Below, one piece after another: positions 1 through 7,055 of a stretch of DNA of 17,263 nt (the stretch's first letter is position 1; the number at the start of each line of letters is the position of its first letter). The stretch is taken from assembly GCA_048636595.1 (NCBI GenBank), contig JAIVWI010000046.1, positions 1 through 17,263 on the forward strand, in the 5' to 3' direction. The notes beneath the pieces are model-generated. The model ran no database searches, was not told the origin of the DNA, and saw only the letters and a program-made list of their open reading frames with translations. Both the position numbers and the translations under genes were made by a program. Source of the DNA: JAJRRA01 sp048636595 (GTDB taxonomy: Bacteria; Pseudomonadota; Gammaproteobacteria; Xanthomonadales; SZUA-36).

Positions 1-10
1 TCGTGTTGCA

Positions 11-45
11 AAGGGTCCTGGAAGAAGACCCCTTACTCCGAACGG
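11..45 (-). repeat. Left copy of an end repeat, with hairpin downstream of the thiolase gene
   Basis: Bases 15-32 are the exact reverse complement of 17211-17228 (18 bp). Read on the minus strand, in the direction of the thiolase gene, the copy lies about 45 nt past the stop codon. It contains CCC, a loop, GGGG and then the pyrimidine tract TCTTCTTCC. The segment 10-34 can also fold on the minus strand into a stem of about 8 bp with one G-U pair (AAGGGGTC against GACCCTTT) and a 9-nt loop. No good U-tract follows, so a terminator role is only possible. The flanking bases 33-54 resemble the right-hand copies with mostly transition differences, which suggests a repeat family and not a chance match. 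Confidence 0.5.
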
Positions 46-88
46 GCTTGTGCCAAACTGAGAGTCAGAATCACCCCCCGGACTCGAA

Positions 89-1366
89 TTACCTTTCAAG
101 GATGGCCGCTACACCCATTCCGCCGGCCGTGCAGATGGAAATCAGGCCTCTCCCGGACCCGGCATCCTCCAGGATCTGCGCCAGTGTGCCGACAATTCTC
201 GCACCCGTGGCGGCGAATGGATGGCCTACCGCAAGGCTGCTGCCCCTGATATTGAGTTTCGAACGGTCGACAGACCCAAGTGCGGATTTCAGTCCCAGCC
301 TGCCGGTGCAATATTCTTCGGATTCCCAGGCGGCGAGGGTGCACAGAACCTGGGCCGCAAAGGCCTCGTGGATTTCGTAAAAGTCAAAGTCCTGCAAGGA
401 CAAGCCGGTTCGCTGCAGCATCTCGGCTACGGCAACGGTTGGCGCCATCAGCAGGCCTTCATCATTAATGAAATCTACAGCCGAAGTCCGGCTGGCGGTT
501 ATGTATGCCTGTACGGGCAGCTTGTGTTGTTTGGCCCAGTCCTCGGAAGCGAGCAGAACTGCTGCGGCGCCATCGGTCAAGGGCGTGCTGTTTCCTGCGG
601 TTAAGGTGGCCCTGGCGTCTTTCGAGAACACCGTGCGCAAGCTGCCCAGCTTTTCCGCGCTGGAGTCCGGACGTATGTTGTTGTCCCTGCTGACACCGCC
701 CCAATAGGTCACCAGGTCATCGAAGAAACCATCGTCGTAGGCCCTGGCGGCTTTATGATGGCTTTCCATGGCCATGATGTCCTGGTCTTCCCTGGGGATA
801 TTCCATTCCATGGCCATTCGTTCGCAATGCTGGCCCATCGACATTCCCGTGCGCGGTTCGCTGTTGGCGGGCAGCGCGGGTTTGAGTTCCGACGGGCTGA
901 ATCCCTTGAACGCCTTGAATCGCTGTTTCGCTGTACGTGCGGCGCCGGCTTTGACCAGCCTTTGCGAAAACTTGCGGCCAAAGGTGATGGGCGGATCCGA
1001 GGTAGTATCCGTTCCCGCCGCGATGCCGCATTCAATCTGCCCGCTGGCGATTTTGGCGCCGATCATCAGGGCGGACTGGAGGCTGGTGCCGCAGGCTTGC
1101 TGCAGCGTTATACCGGGAGTTAGTGGCGAAAGTGATGTGGACAGCAGCGCTTCACGGGCGAGGTTCCAGTCTTTCGCATGAGTCGTCACCGCGCCGGCCA
1201 CGACTTCGTCCAGCTGGACGCCATCCAGTCCGTATTGGTCCACCACTCCCTGGATGACACTGGAGAGCATATCCATATTGGTTTTATCAGCGTAAATCGT
1301 ATTGGATCGGCAGAAAGGAATCCGGCTGCTGCCGATTACTGCAATTTTGCGAAGCCGCTCAGTCAT
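89..1366 (-). CDS. fadI: Acetyl-CoA C-acyltransferase (thiolase), FadI-like
   Basis: This 425-residue thiolase should carry out the last step of fatty-acid beta-oxidation, splitting 3-ketoacyl-CoA with CoA to give acetyl-CoA and a shortened acyl-CoA. The sequence shows the nucleophilic Cys92 in QQACGTS, His333 in EIHEAFAAQ, His382 in GHPFAATGAR and the acid/base Cys412 in CTAGGMG, so the catalytic set is complete. Length and the NIRGSSLAVGHPFAATGAR region resemble FadI (about 436 residues) more than FadA. The start ATG lies inside the end of the fadJ-like gene (8-nt overlap), with a GAGGAG ribosome binding site 7 nt upstream, so the two are probably translationally coupled. Gene order here is fadJ then fadI, the reverse of E. 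coli. Thiolase identity is certain; the FadI symbol is by similarity and by its partner. Confidence 0.9.
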   Translation of the reverse strand: MTERLRKIAVIGSSRIPFCRSNTIYADKTNMDMLSSVIQGVVDQYGLDGVQLDEVVAGAVTTHAKDWNLAREALLSTSLSPLTPGITLQQACGTSLQSALMIGAKIASGQIECGIAAGTDTTSDPPITFGRKFSQRLVKAGAARTAKQRFKAFKGFSPSELKPALPANSEPRTGMSMGQHCERMAMEWNIPREDQDIMAMESHHKAARAYDDGFFDDLVTYWGGVSRDNNIRPDSSAEKLGSLRTVFSKDARATLTAGNSTPLTDGAAAVLLASEDWAKQHKLPVQAYITASRTSAVDFINDEGLLMAPTVAVAEMLQRTGLSLQDFDFYEIHEAFAAQVLCTLAAWESEEYCTGRLGLKSALGSVDRSKLNIRGSSLAVGHPFAATGARIVGTLAQILEDAGSGRGLISICTAGGMGVAAILER

Positions 1367-3392
1367 CTTTGTTCTCCTCTTCGCTGTTTAATTCTTCTTC
1401 CAGGACTTCGATCTCAGCTGACTCTGCAATGCTGTGCAATGCTTCTTTTTGCGCCAGGTAAAACATCGGGCCGCCCCTGAAGGGTGCAAAGCCGGTTCCG
1501 AAGATCATGCCGGCGTCCAGTACATCGCTGTCTGCGACAACCCCGTCTTCAAGACAGGCCTGGCACTCCTCGAAATAAGGCGCCATCAGTTCTTCGCCCA
1601 GTGACTGCAGATTGATGCCTTCAGATGCATCCGCATCCTTCACCGGTTTTCCTTTCTTCCATTTGTAGAAACCCTCACCGGATTTCTTGCCGAGTTTGCC
1701 CTCCTCGACATAGGATTTGAGCAGTGTGGCGTCTTCGGCGGCATCTTCACCGCCCAGCATTCCCATGACACTGAGACCGACATCCAGTCCTACGGTATCG
1801 GCCAGTTCTACCGGCCCCATGGGCATGCCGAACTCCGTGGCGGCCTTGTCGAGTGCTTCCATGGGTACCTCGCGTTCCCGGTGGATCTGCATTGCTTTCA
1901 ACATGTAGGGAGAAAGCACGCGGTTGACGAGAAAACCCGGAGTACTCTTGACCGGCAATGGGAAGCGATTTATCTGGCCGCAGAAGGCCGAACCGCGCTG
2001 CACTTCACCGGGGTCGGTGTTTTTGTCGAGTACAACTTCGACCAGTGGCATTTTTGCCACCGGGTTAAAGAAATGTAATCCGATTAAGCGGGCTGGTTTT
2101 TCAAGGACGCTTGACAGTTCATCCAGGGGAATGGCGGATGTGTTGGTGGCCAGCACCGCATCGCTCTTCATGCGTGGTTCGATGCCTGCAAACAGTTCGC
2201 GCTTGGCGTCAACATCTTCAAAAATGGCCTCGATAATGACATCGGCTTTACCGACACCTTTGCCTTCTACATCGGCCACCAGGCGGCTGAGCGCACCTGC
2301 GACCCGGTTGCGATCCCTGAGTTTTTTCCTGAACAGGGATTTTGCCCGCTTGAGGGCCGGTTCAATGTACTTCATTTCCCGGTCCTGCAAGGTCACTTCC
2401 AGTCCCTGCAGCACACACCAGGCAGCAATGTCGCCCCCCATGACGCCTGCGCCGATCACGTGCACCCGGCGCGCTTTGAAATCGCTGTTTTTACCCTGAG
2501 CCTTGAGGCGTTCCATCAGCCAGAAAACACGCCTGAGTCCACGCGAAGTACTGCCGGTGATCAGGCGGGCATTGCGCGTAACTTCTTCGTCCAGCATCTC
2601 TTGCGGTTTATTGCCATGCGCCTCCCAGGCGTCGATCAATTCGAACGGGGCAGGGTAGTGCATCGGATTGGCCTTTGCGGCAGTCTGTTTTCTCATCTGG
2701 CCGGCCAGGAATTTACGTACCGGGGTCCAATTGCTGAGCTTGGCAATGAACCCGGGGCCGCGGCTTTTGCGCCCTTTGAGCACGGCCCGCCGGGCAGCCC
2801 AGCGCAATTCCGCGTGCGGGCTGACGAGTTGGTCCACCAGCCCCATGGATTTGGCCTGGTAAGCCCTCAGCATGCGTCCTGTCAGCATCAACTGCAGCGC
2901 CTGGAATCCCCCAATCTGCCGGGTGCTGCGCATGCTGCCGCCGAAAGCCGGATAGATCCCCAGGCGTACTTCGGGAAAACCCAGCCGGGTTCCATCGGTA
3001 TTTTTGGCAATGCGGTAATCAAAACACAGGGCCAGTTCCAGGCCGCCACCGAGGCAGTAACCTTCGATGATGACGGCAGTTGGAAATTGCAGGGACTCGA
3101 TCCGGTTGAACAAATCATGGGCTTCACGCAACACGCTCATTGCCTGTTCGACACTTTCCACTTGCTCGAACTCCCGAACGTCGGCGCCGACGATGAAAGA
3201 ACCTTTTTTACCCGATTGCAGCACCAGGCCCGCAGGGGGCTCAGACTCAAGGAAAGTGACAATTTGCTCCAGTTCACTCAGTACTTCGTTTGAAAGGCTG
3301 TTTGCAGACTCTCCTTCCCGGTCCAGCGTCAACCAGCAGACCTGGTCCATGTCGAACTCCAAGCGCCAGTGCCTGTATTCCGAATTATTCAT
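1359..3392 (-). CDS. fadJ: Bifunctional enoyl-CoA hydratase / 3-hydroxyacyl-CoA dehydrogenase, FadJ-like
   Basis: This 677-residue protein is the multifunctional alpha subunit of a beta-oxidation complex: it hydrates enoyl-CoA and oxidises 3-hydroxyacyl-CoA with NAD+. Residues about 10-200 are a crotonase domain with both catalytic glutamates, Glu119 (GGGLE) and Glu141 (FPEVRLG). Residues about 308-490 are the NAD-binding dehydrogenase domain with the Rossmann motif GAGVMG at 314-319 and the catalytic His440 in LHFFNP. The C-terminal dehydrogenase domain follows, with SGEGFYKW at 571-578. It is somewhat shorter than E. coli FadJ (714) and FadB (729), and it ends in a strongly acidic tail (about 658-677). 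The start has a CGGAG site about 7 nt upstream. The following thiolase gene overlaps it, which supports a FadJ-FadI complex. FadB-like function cannot be excluded. Confidence 0.9.
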   Translation of the reverse strand: MNNSEYRHWRLEFDMDQVCWLTLDREGESANSLSNEVLSELEQIVTFLESEPPAGLVLQSGKKGSFIVGADVREFEQVESVEQAMSVLREAHDLFNRIESLQFPTAVIIEGYCLGGGLELALCFDYRIAKNTDGTRLGFPEVRLGIYPAFGGSMRSTRQIGGFQALQLMLTGRMLRAYQAKSMGLVDQLVSPHAELRWAARRAVLKGRKSRGPGFIAKLSNWTPVRKFLAGQMRKQTAAKANPMHYPAPFELIDAWEAHGNKPQEMLDEEVTRNARLITGSTSRGLRRVFWLMERLKAQGKNSDFKARRVHVIGAGVMGGDIAAWCVLQGLEVTLQDREMKYIEPALKRAKSLFRKKLRDRNRVAGALSRLVADVEGKGVGKADVIIEAIFEDVDAKRELFAGIEPRMKSDAVLATNTSAIPLDELSSVLEKPARLIGLHFFNPVAKMPLVEVVLDKNTDPGEVQRGSAFCGQINRFPLPVKSTPGFLVNRVLSPYMLKAMQIHREREVPMEALDKAATEFGMPMGPVELADTVGLDVGLSVMGMLGGEDAAEDATLLKSYVEEGKLGKKSGEGFYKWKKGKPVKDADASEGINLQSLGEELMAPYFEECQACLEDGVVADSDVLDAGMIFGTGFAPFRGGPMFYLAQKEALHSIAESAEIEVLEEELNSEEENKDD

Positions 3393-3399
3393 AATTTGA

Positions 3400-3437
3400 C
3401 TCCGTACGGTCGAGTATGGTGCTTGGTGATTATGCCA
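3400..3437 (-). promoter_or_regulatory. Candidate fadJ promoter -10 and palindrome over the ribosome binding site
   Basis: In the 92-nt gap between maf and fadJ, the minus strand carries TGGCATAAT (3429-3437), an extended -10 element differing from TGnTATAAT by one base; no good -35 is visible. Between it and the start codon is the 8-bp palindrome CCGTACGG (3402-3409), which runs into the GGAG ribosome binding site of fadJ. The palindrome could be an operator or chance; it does not match the FadR consensus. If the promoter is real, fadJ-fadI can be transcribed independently of maf. Confidence 0.3.
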
Positions 3438-3484
3438 GATTGAGTAACTTTAACCTATGGATACAGTCGGATATTTGACCATAA

Positions 3485-4081
3485 TCAAGGGACAGGAAAT
3501 CCGGCTTCCCGAAGCATGGCTGACAGGCATATCAGGGGAAGTCCGATGATGGCCGCAGGATCATCGGACTTCATGTGGGTCAGCAGGGTGCTGCCACCGG
3601 CCTCGGATTTAAATCCGCCTGCGCAATCAACCGGATTGTCCAATGCCACGTAGCGTTTTATCTCGGAATCGTCCAGCACCCGGAAGCAAACATCCGTGGT
3701 AATGGTCGAGTTGGAGAAGAAACCGGTTTCTGTACAACTGACTGCCACGGCAGTGAGGAATTGCACGCACTGACCGCTGAATTGCTGAAGCTGTTCAATT
3801 GCTTTATGAACGCTGCCCGGTTTACCGATGATCCGGCTTTCGAACACGGCCAGCTGATCGGAACCAATCACCAGGGCAGCTGGATATTGAGCAGAAACTG
3901 CCCGTGCTTTTTCCGTGGCAAGGCGGGCAACCAGGTCGCCAGGGAGTTCGTCCGGATGTGGCGTTTCGTCGATTGAAGGTGAGATCACGGTGAAATCCAG
4001 GGGCAGGCGCTCCAGCAGCATTTTCCTGTAGGGGCTGGAAGATGCCAGGATTATCGTTCTATTATGTGACTGCGGGTGCAT
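3485..4081 (-). CDS. yceF: Maf-family nucleoside triphosphate pyrophosphatase, YceF type
   Basis: This 198-residue Maf/HAM1-fold pyrophosphatase hydrolyses modified or non-canonical nucleoside triphosphates to monophosphates; the YceF subgroup is known to prefer 7-methyl-GTP. Visible motifs are ILASSSPYRK at 11-20 (substrate/phosphate loop), IDETP at 37-41, IGSDQ at 72-76 with the presumed catalytic Asp75, GKP at 86-88 and CAGGFKSE at 153-160. The full length aligns with E. coli YceF, including the IIGLPLICL segment near the C-terminus. It is divergent from yceD, the same neighbour it has in E. coli, and its start is 53 nt from the yceD ATG. The sequence before the ATG has no clear Shine-Dalgarno. 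Family is certain; the 7-methyl-GTP preference is inferred from subfamily similarity. Confidence 0.92.
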   Translation of the reverse strand: MHPQSHNRTIILASSSPYRKMLLERLPLDFTVISPSIDETPHPDELPGDLVARLATEKARAVSAQYPAALVIGSDQLAVFESRIIGKPGSVHKAIEQLQQFSGQCVQFLTAVAVSCTETGFFSNSTITTDVCFRVLDDSEIKRYVALDNPVDCAGGFKSEAGGSTLLTHMKSDDPAAIIGLPLICLSAMLREAGFPVP

Positions 4082-4095
4082 TTATGGTGTAAAAT
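4066..4095 (+). promoter_or_regulatory. Candidate promoter for the yceD-rpmF-plsX run
   Basis: GTGACT (4066-4071, four of six matches to TTGACA) is followed after 18 nt by TAAAAT (4090-4095, five of six matches to TATAAT). This would start transcription near 4102, leaving a leader of about 33 nt before the yceD ATG at 4135. The -35 would lie within the first codons of the divergent maf gene. The call rests on consensus matching only. Confidence 0.3.
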
Positions 4096-4134
4096 TGTTC
4101 GTTTGTATTGAGCCGAATTTGGTATTGTGCCGTT

Positions 4135-4659
4135 ATGTCCCGTGATTTTCCAGACTTTATAGATCCCTGGAAAGCAGCCGAAGGGCAACGGGTGTTTGCT
4201 GGCACCATGCCGCTGAAGAGAATGGAGCGCCTGTCGCCTTTGCTGGTTTCAGCCGGGGGTGAAGCCGGCTTCGAAGTAAGCTTTTATTTTGACCGGCAAC
4301 GCAACGCCGTTATTAAAGTGGCAGTGGCGGCAGATTTGATCCTGCTTTGCCAGAGTAGCCTTGAGCCTTATACGGAGACGGTGCAAAGAACCAGTTTGCT
4401 GGGTGTTATCCGGGATATTGCCGGGCAGGATATGATGCCGTCAAATTACGAGCCGCTCGTATTGGAAACGGGAAAGGTGGCCCTGCTGGAACTGGTCGAG
4501 GATGAATTGCTGCTGGCCTTGCCACAGATACCGAGGAATCCGGCAGTGGCTGAAATTGAATTATCGACAGACGGTGAAGTCAGACCGTTGTCTGATGACA
4601 GAGAAGAACCCCTTCAGCGTCCGTTTGCCGGACTTGCGGGGATGCTTGAAAAGAGCTAA
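4135..4659 (+). CDS. yceD: YceD family protein (DUF177), 23S rRNA accumulation factor
   Basis: This 174-residue protein belongs to the YceD/DUF177 family, which almost always sits directly upstream of rpmF and has been linked to accumulation of 23S rRNA; the molecular mechanism is not settled. Visible family features are the N-terminal DPWKAAEGQRVFAG segment, the central VAVAADLILLCQSSLEP stretch and the acidic LVEDELLLALPQIP motif near residues 120-135, which is the family hallmark. I chose the ATG at 4135 because homologs start just before a phrase like this; an in-frame TTG at 4108 would add nine residues with no family resemblance. No convincing ribosome binding site precedes either start. 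It is the first gene of the plus-strand run and is followed after 116 nt by rpmF. Confidence 0.88.
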   Translation: MSRDFPDFIDPWKAAEGQRVFAGTMPLKRMERLSPLLVSAGGEAGFEVSFYFDRQRNAVIKVAVAADLILLCQSSLEPYTETVQRTSLLGVIRDIAGQDMMPSNYEPLVLETGKVALLELVEDELLLALPQIPRNPAVAEIELSTDGEVRPLSDDREEPLQRPFAGLAGMLEKS

Positions 4660-4775
4660 GCGCTAATTTTGTGGGCTGGCACTGAAAGGTACATTGAAGT
4701 CAATACTGGGAAGTCAAACCAGGGAATTGACTGCTAAAAATTTTGATTTGGAAATTGATTTTGGAGGATTAAACC
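4660..4775 (+). promoter_or_regulatory. Leader region and strong ribosome binding site upstream of rpmF
   Basis: This 116-nt spacer is more AT-rich than its surroundings, notably around 4734-4760. TTGACT at 4727-4732 is a good -35-like hexamer, but no convincing -10 lies at 16-18 nt. GGAGG at 4763-4767, 8 nt before the ATG, is one of the best Shine-Dalgarno sequences in the window, which fits a highly expressed ribosomal protein. A separate rpmF promoter is possible but not demonstrated. Confidence 0.4.
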
Positions 4776-4973
4776 ATGGCTGTTCAAAAAAGTCGTAAAA
4801 CACCATCCAGGCGCGGCATGCGCCGTTCGCATGATGCATTGAAAGCACCGACGCTTTCAGTCGAACCAACCACGGGTGAAACACATATTCGCCACCATGT
4901 CAGCGCTGAAGGTTATTACAAGGGCCGCAAGGTAATCGATACGCCCGTTGTGGAATTTGACGACGACGAATAA
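4776..4973 (+). CDS. rpmF: 50S ribosomal protein L32
   Basis: This 65-residue protein is ribosomal protein L32 of the large subunit. The N-terminus MAVQKSRKTPSRRGMRRSHD and the RHHVSAEGYYKGRKV block are diagnostic. It contains no cysteine, so it is the zinc-independent (C-minus) form usual in gammaproteobacteria. E. coli L32 is 57 residues; this one adds a short acidic tail, DTPVVEFDDDE, after GRKVI. The start is fixed by homology and by GGAGG 8 nt upstream. The yceD-rpmF-plsX arrangement is widely conserved and links ribosome synthesis with membrane lipid synthesis; plsX starts 48 nt downstream. Confidence 0.98.
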   Translation: MAVQKSRKTPSRRGMRRSHDALKAPTLSVEPTTGETHIRHHVSAEGYYKGRKVIDTPVVEFDDDE

Positions 4974-5021
4974 AGGCCTTCGGACCGTCCGGGGTCTGAC
5001 AATCGTGGCTAAAACGTCAAA

Positions 5022-6053
5022 ATGAGTGCAAGCACAACGATGATTGTGGCCCTGGATGCCCACGGTGGTGACCAGGGCCTTGTCGTTTCGTTGCCTGCCG
5101 CGTTGAATGCACTCAAAGCTGACGAAGAATTGTGCGTTACCCTGGTCGGTGACGAAGGCAAAATCGAAAGCCTTCTTGCAGGCGCTCCGTCCAGGTTACG
5201 GGAAAGAATCCGCATCCATGGTGCTGATTCCGCTATTCCAATGGATGCAAAACCCGCGGCGGTTCTGAGGCGGGGAAAAGACAGTAGCATGTGGAAGGCT
5301 TTCGAACTCGTAGCCGGGGGCAAGGCGGACGCATGTATCAGTGGTGGAAGCACTACGGCAATGATGGCGCTGGGGGTCAAGCTGATCGGCACATTGCCAG
5401 GAATTCAAAGGCCGGCGCTGATGGGCTATGTGCCCAACATCAATGGCTATACCGGTCTGCTTGACCTGGGCGCCAACCTGAACGTCAGCGCCAGACAACT
5501 CGTGCAGTTCGCCGTGATGGGATCGGTGACCGCCAATCTGGTAGAAGGAGTTGAAAACCCCAGTGTCGGCCTGCTCAACGTCGGTCATGAAGACAGCAAG
5601 GGCCATGACCTGGTCCGCGAAGCTCATGGCATGTTGAATGAACTGCCCCTGAATTATGCGGGTTTTATCGAAGGCCACGACATTTTTAATGGAAAGGTGG
5701 ATATTGCCGTATGTGACGGATTCGCCGGGAATCTGATCATCAAGTCCAGTGAAGGCCTTTCCAGGATGCAGCTGAAGGATCTGCAGGCAACGATGAAAGA
5801 AAGCTGGGCCAGCCGCCTGGGCGCTCTTTTGGCCGGCCCTGCATTGCGGAGATTGCTGGCACGAAGGGACCCTTCATCGCATAATGGCGTACCGCTTCTG
5901 GGATTAAGCGGCGTGGTGATCAAGAGTCATGGCGGAGCAGACTGCATAGGCATGACCCGCGCCATACTTGAAGCCGGTCGCGAAGCACGCCGACAGGTGC
6001 CGGAAAGAATAGAAGCTTCGATACACAAGTATCATCTGGAGACGACATCGTGA
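5022..6053 (+). CDS. plsX: Phosphate acyltransferase PlsX
   Basis: PlsX converts acyl-ACP and phosphate to acyl-phosphate, the donor used by PlsY at the start of phosphatidate synthesis; it acts at the cytoplasmic face of the membrane. The 343-residue length is normal. Recognisable blocks are ALDAHGGDQG (10-19), GKDSSMWKAFELV (85-97), LDLGANLNVSARQLVQFAVMGS (147-168), VCDGFAGN (230-237) and the C-terminal GLSGVVIKSHGGA (294-306). The usual SAGNTGALM signature is here SGGSTTAMM (107-115), and the MGGD and GEEE-KGN motifs are also altered (see findings). The start could be 5022 or the ATG at 5040; neither has a good ribosome binding site, and family alignment allows both. The stop overlaps the fabH GTG by 4 nt (GTGA), so translation is probably coupled. 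Confidence 0.93.
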   Translation: MSASTTMIVALDAHGGDQGLVVSLPAALNALKADEELCVTLVGDEGKIESLLAGAPSRLRERIRIHGADSAIPMDAKPAAVLRRGKDSSMWKAFELVAGGKADACISGGSTTAMMALGVKLIGTLPGIQRPALMGYVPNINGYTGLLDLGANLNVSARQLVQFAVMGSVTANLVEGVENPSVGLLNVGHEDSKGHDLVREAHGMLNELPLNYAGFIEGHDIFNGKVDIAVCDGFAGNLIIKSSEGLSRMQLKDLQATMKESWASRLGALLAGPALRRLLARRDPSSHNGVPLLGLSGVVIKSHGGADCIGMTRAILEAGREARRQVPERIEASIHKYHLETTS

Positions 6054-7024
6054 TCTACTCAAGAATCATTGGAACAGGCAGCCATCTGCCGGAAAAAGTG
6101 GTCACCAATCACGATCTTGAAAAAGTCCTGGATACGGATGACCAGTGGATTCGTGAAAGGACGGGCATCAGCGAACGCCGGATTTCCAGTGACGAGGAGC
6201 CCACCACTGTGCTGGCTGAGCATGCCTGCCGCAAGGCACTGGAAGCCGCGGACGTTGATCCGGGTGACATAGACCTGTTGATAGTGGGAACGACCACTCC
6301 GGATCTCATCTTCCCCAGTACCGCCTGCCTGATCCAGAAAAAGCTCGGCTTGCCTGATTGCGGCGCCATGGATGTCAACGCGGCTTGTTCAGGTTTCATG
6401 TACGGACTCAGCATCGCGGATAAGTACATCCGTTGTGGCGATGCGAAAAAAGTGCTGGTTTGCGGCGCGGAAACCCTGAGTGCAATGACAAATTGGAATA
6501 CGCGGGAGACCGCTGTATTGTTTGGTGACGGAGCCGGCGCCGTGGTGCTGGAGGCATCCGGGGAGCCCGGCATTCTTTCCACACATATCCATGCCAATGG
6601 CAATCACGCTGAACTTTTGAACACGGAAGTCGGTGTTTCGCGAGGCTTCAAGGGGCTCGAGGACAACGAAGGCAAACCCGAGATCTTTATGAAGGGCAAT
6701 GAGGTCTTCAAAGTCGCCGTGCGAACCCTGGGCAGAATCGTGGATGAAACGCTGGCAGCCAATAACATGGACAAGTCGGAACTGGACTGGCTGATTCCGC
6801 ACCAGGCCAACCTGAGGATTATTGCGGCGACCGCCAGGAAGCTCGAAATGGACATGGACCGGGTGGTGATAACGGTGGACCGCCACGGCAATACCTCGTC
6901 GGCATCCGTCCCGCTGGCGCTGGATGAAGCGGTTCGCGACGGCAGAATCAAGCGCGGCGATATGCTGTTGCTGGAAGCCTTTGGTGGTGGTTTCACCTGG
7001 GGTTCGGCGCTGATTAAGTACTAA
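6050..7024 (+). CDS. fabH: 3-oxoacyl-ACP synthase III (KAS III)
   Basis: FabH condenses acetyl-CoA (or another primer acyl-CoA) with malonyl-ACP and so starts each fatty-acid chain. The 324-residue protein has the complete Cys-His-Asn triad: Cys113 in NAACSGF, His251 in IPHQAN and Asn281 in HGNTSSAS. The LFGDGAGA (158-164) and C-terminal FGGGFTWG motifs are typical. The start is GTG at 6050, which overlaps the plsX stop (GTGA), with GGAG 8 nt upstream; translation begins MIYSRIIGTGSHLP as in homologs. Product and substrate class are clear; the primer preference (acetyl versus branched) is not visible by inspection. The next gene is fabG after only 31 nt, where fabD would be expected. Confidence 0.97.
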   Translation: MIYSRIIGTGSHLPEKVVTNHDLEKVLDTDDQWIRERTGISERRISSDEEPTTVLAEHACRKALEAADVDPGDIDLLIVGTTTPDLIFPSTACLIQKKLGLPDCGAMDVNAACSGFMYGLSIADKYIRCGDAKKVLVCGAETLSAMTNWNTRETAVLFGDGAGAVVLEASGEPGILSTHIHANGNHAELLNTEVGVSRGFKGLEDNEGKPEIFMKGNEVFKVAVRTLGRIVDETLAANNMDKSELDWLIPHQANLRIIAATARKLEMDMDRVVITVDRHGNTSSASVPLALDEAVRDGRIKRGDMLLLEAFGGGFTWGSALIKY

Positions 7025-7055
7025 AACATCAAGTATCAAAAATATGGAGTCAATT

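Noticed and set aside
3..380. A 125-codon plus-strand open frame at the left edge whose start encodes VLEEDPLLRTG, similar to a short frame (VLEEDPMLRMG) on the minus strand at the right end.
   Set aside because: The frame runs antisense through the thiolase gene, the similarity stops at the repeat boundary, and the match is perfect at third codon positions over 18 bases, which points to a nucleotide repeat and not to a protein.
1393..1406. Fourteen bases (TCTTCTTCCAGGAC) identical to part of the end repeat.
   Set aside because: They lie inside the fadJ coding sequence for the acidic tail (VLEEE on the minus strand), and neither the GGGG nor the CCC stem sequences surround them. Glu/Leu codons probably explain the match.
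2460..3293. A 277-codon plus-strand open frame.
   Set aside because: It is the antisense shadow of the fadJ-like gene, which has complete catalytic motifs on the minus strand.
4979..5000. Palindromic CGGACCGTCCG after rpmF as a terminator.
   Set aside because: The palindrome has only a one-base centre and cannot form a normal hairpin, and no T-run follows.
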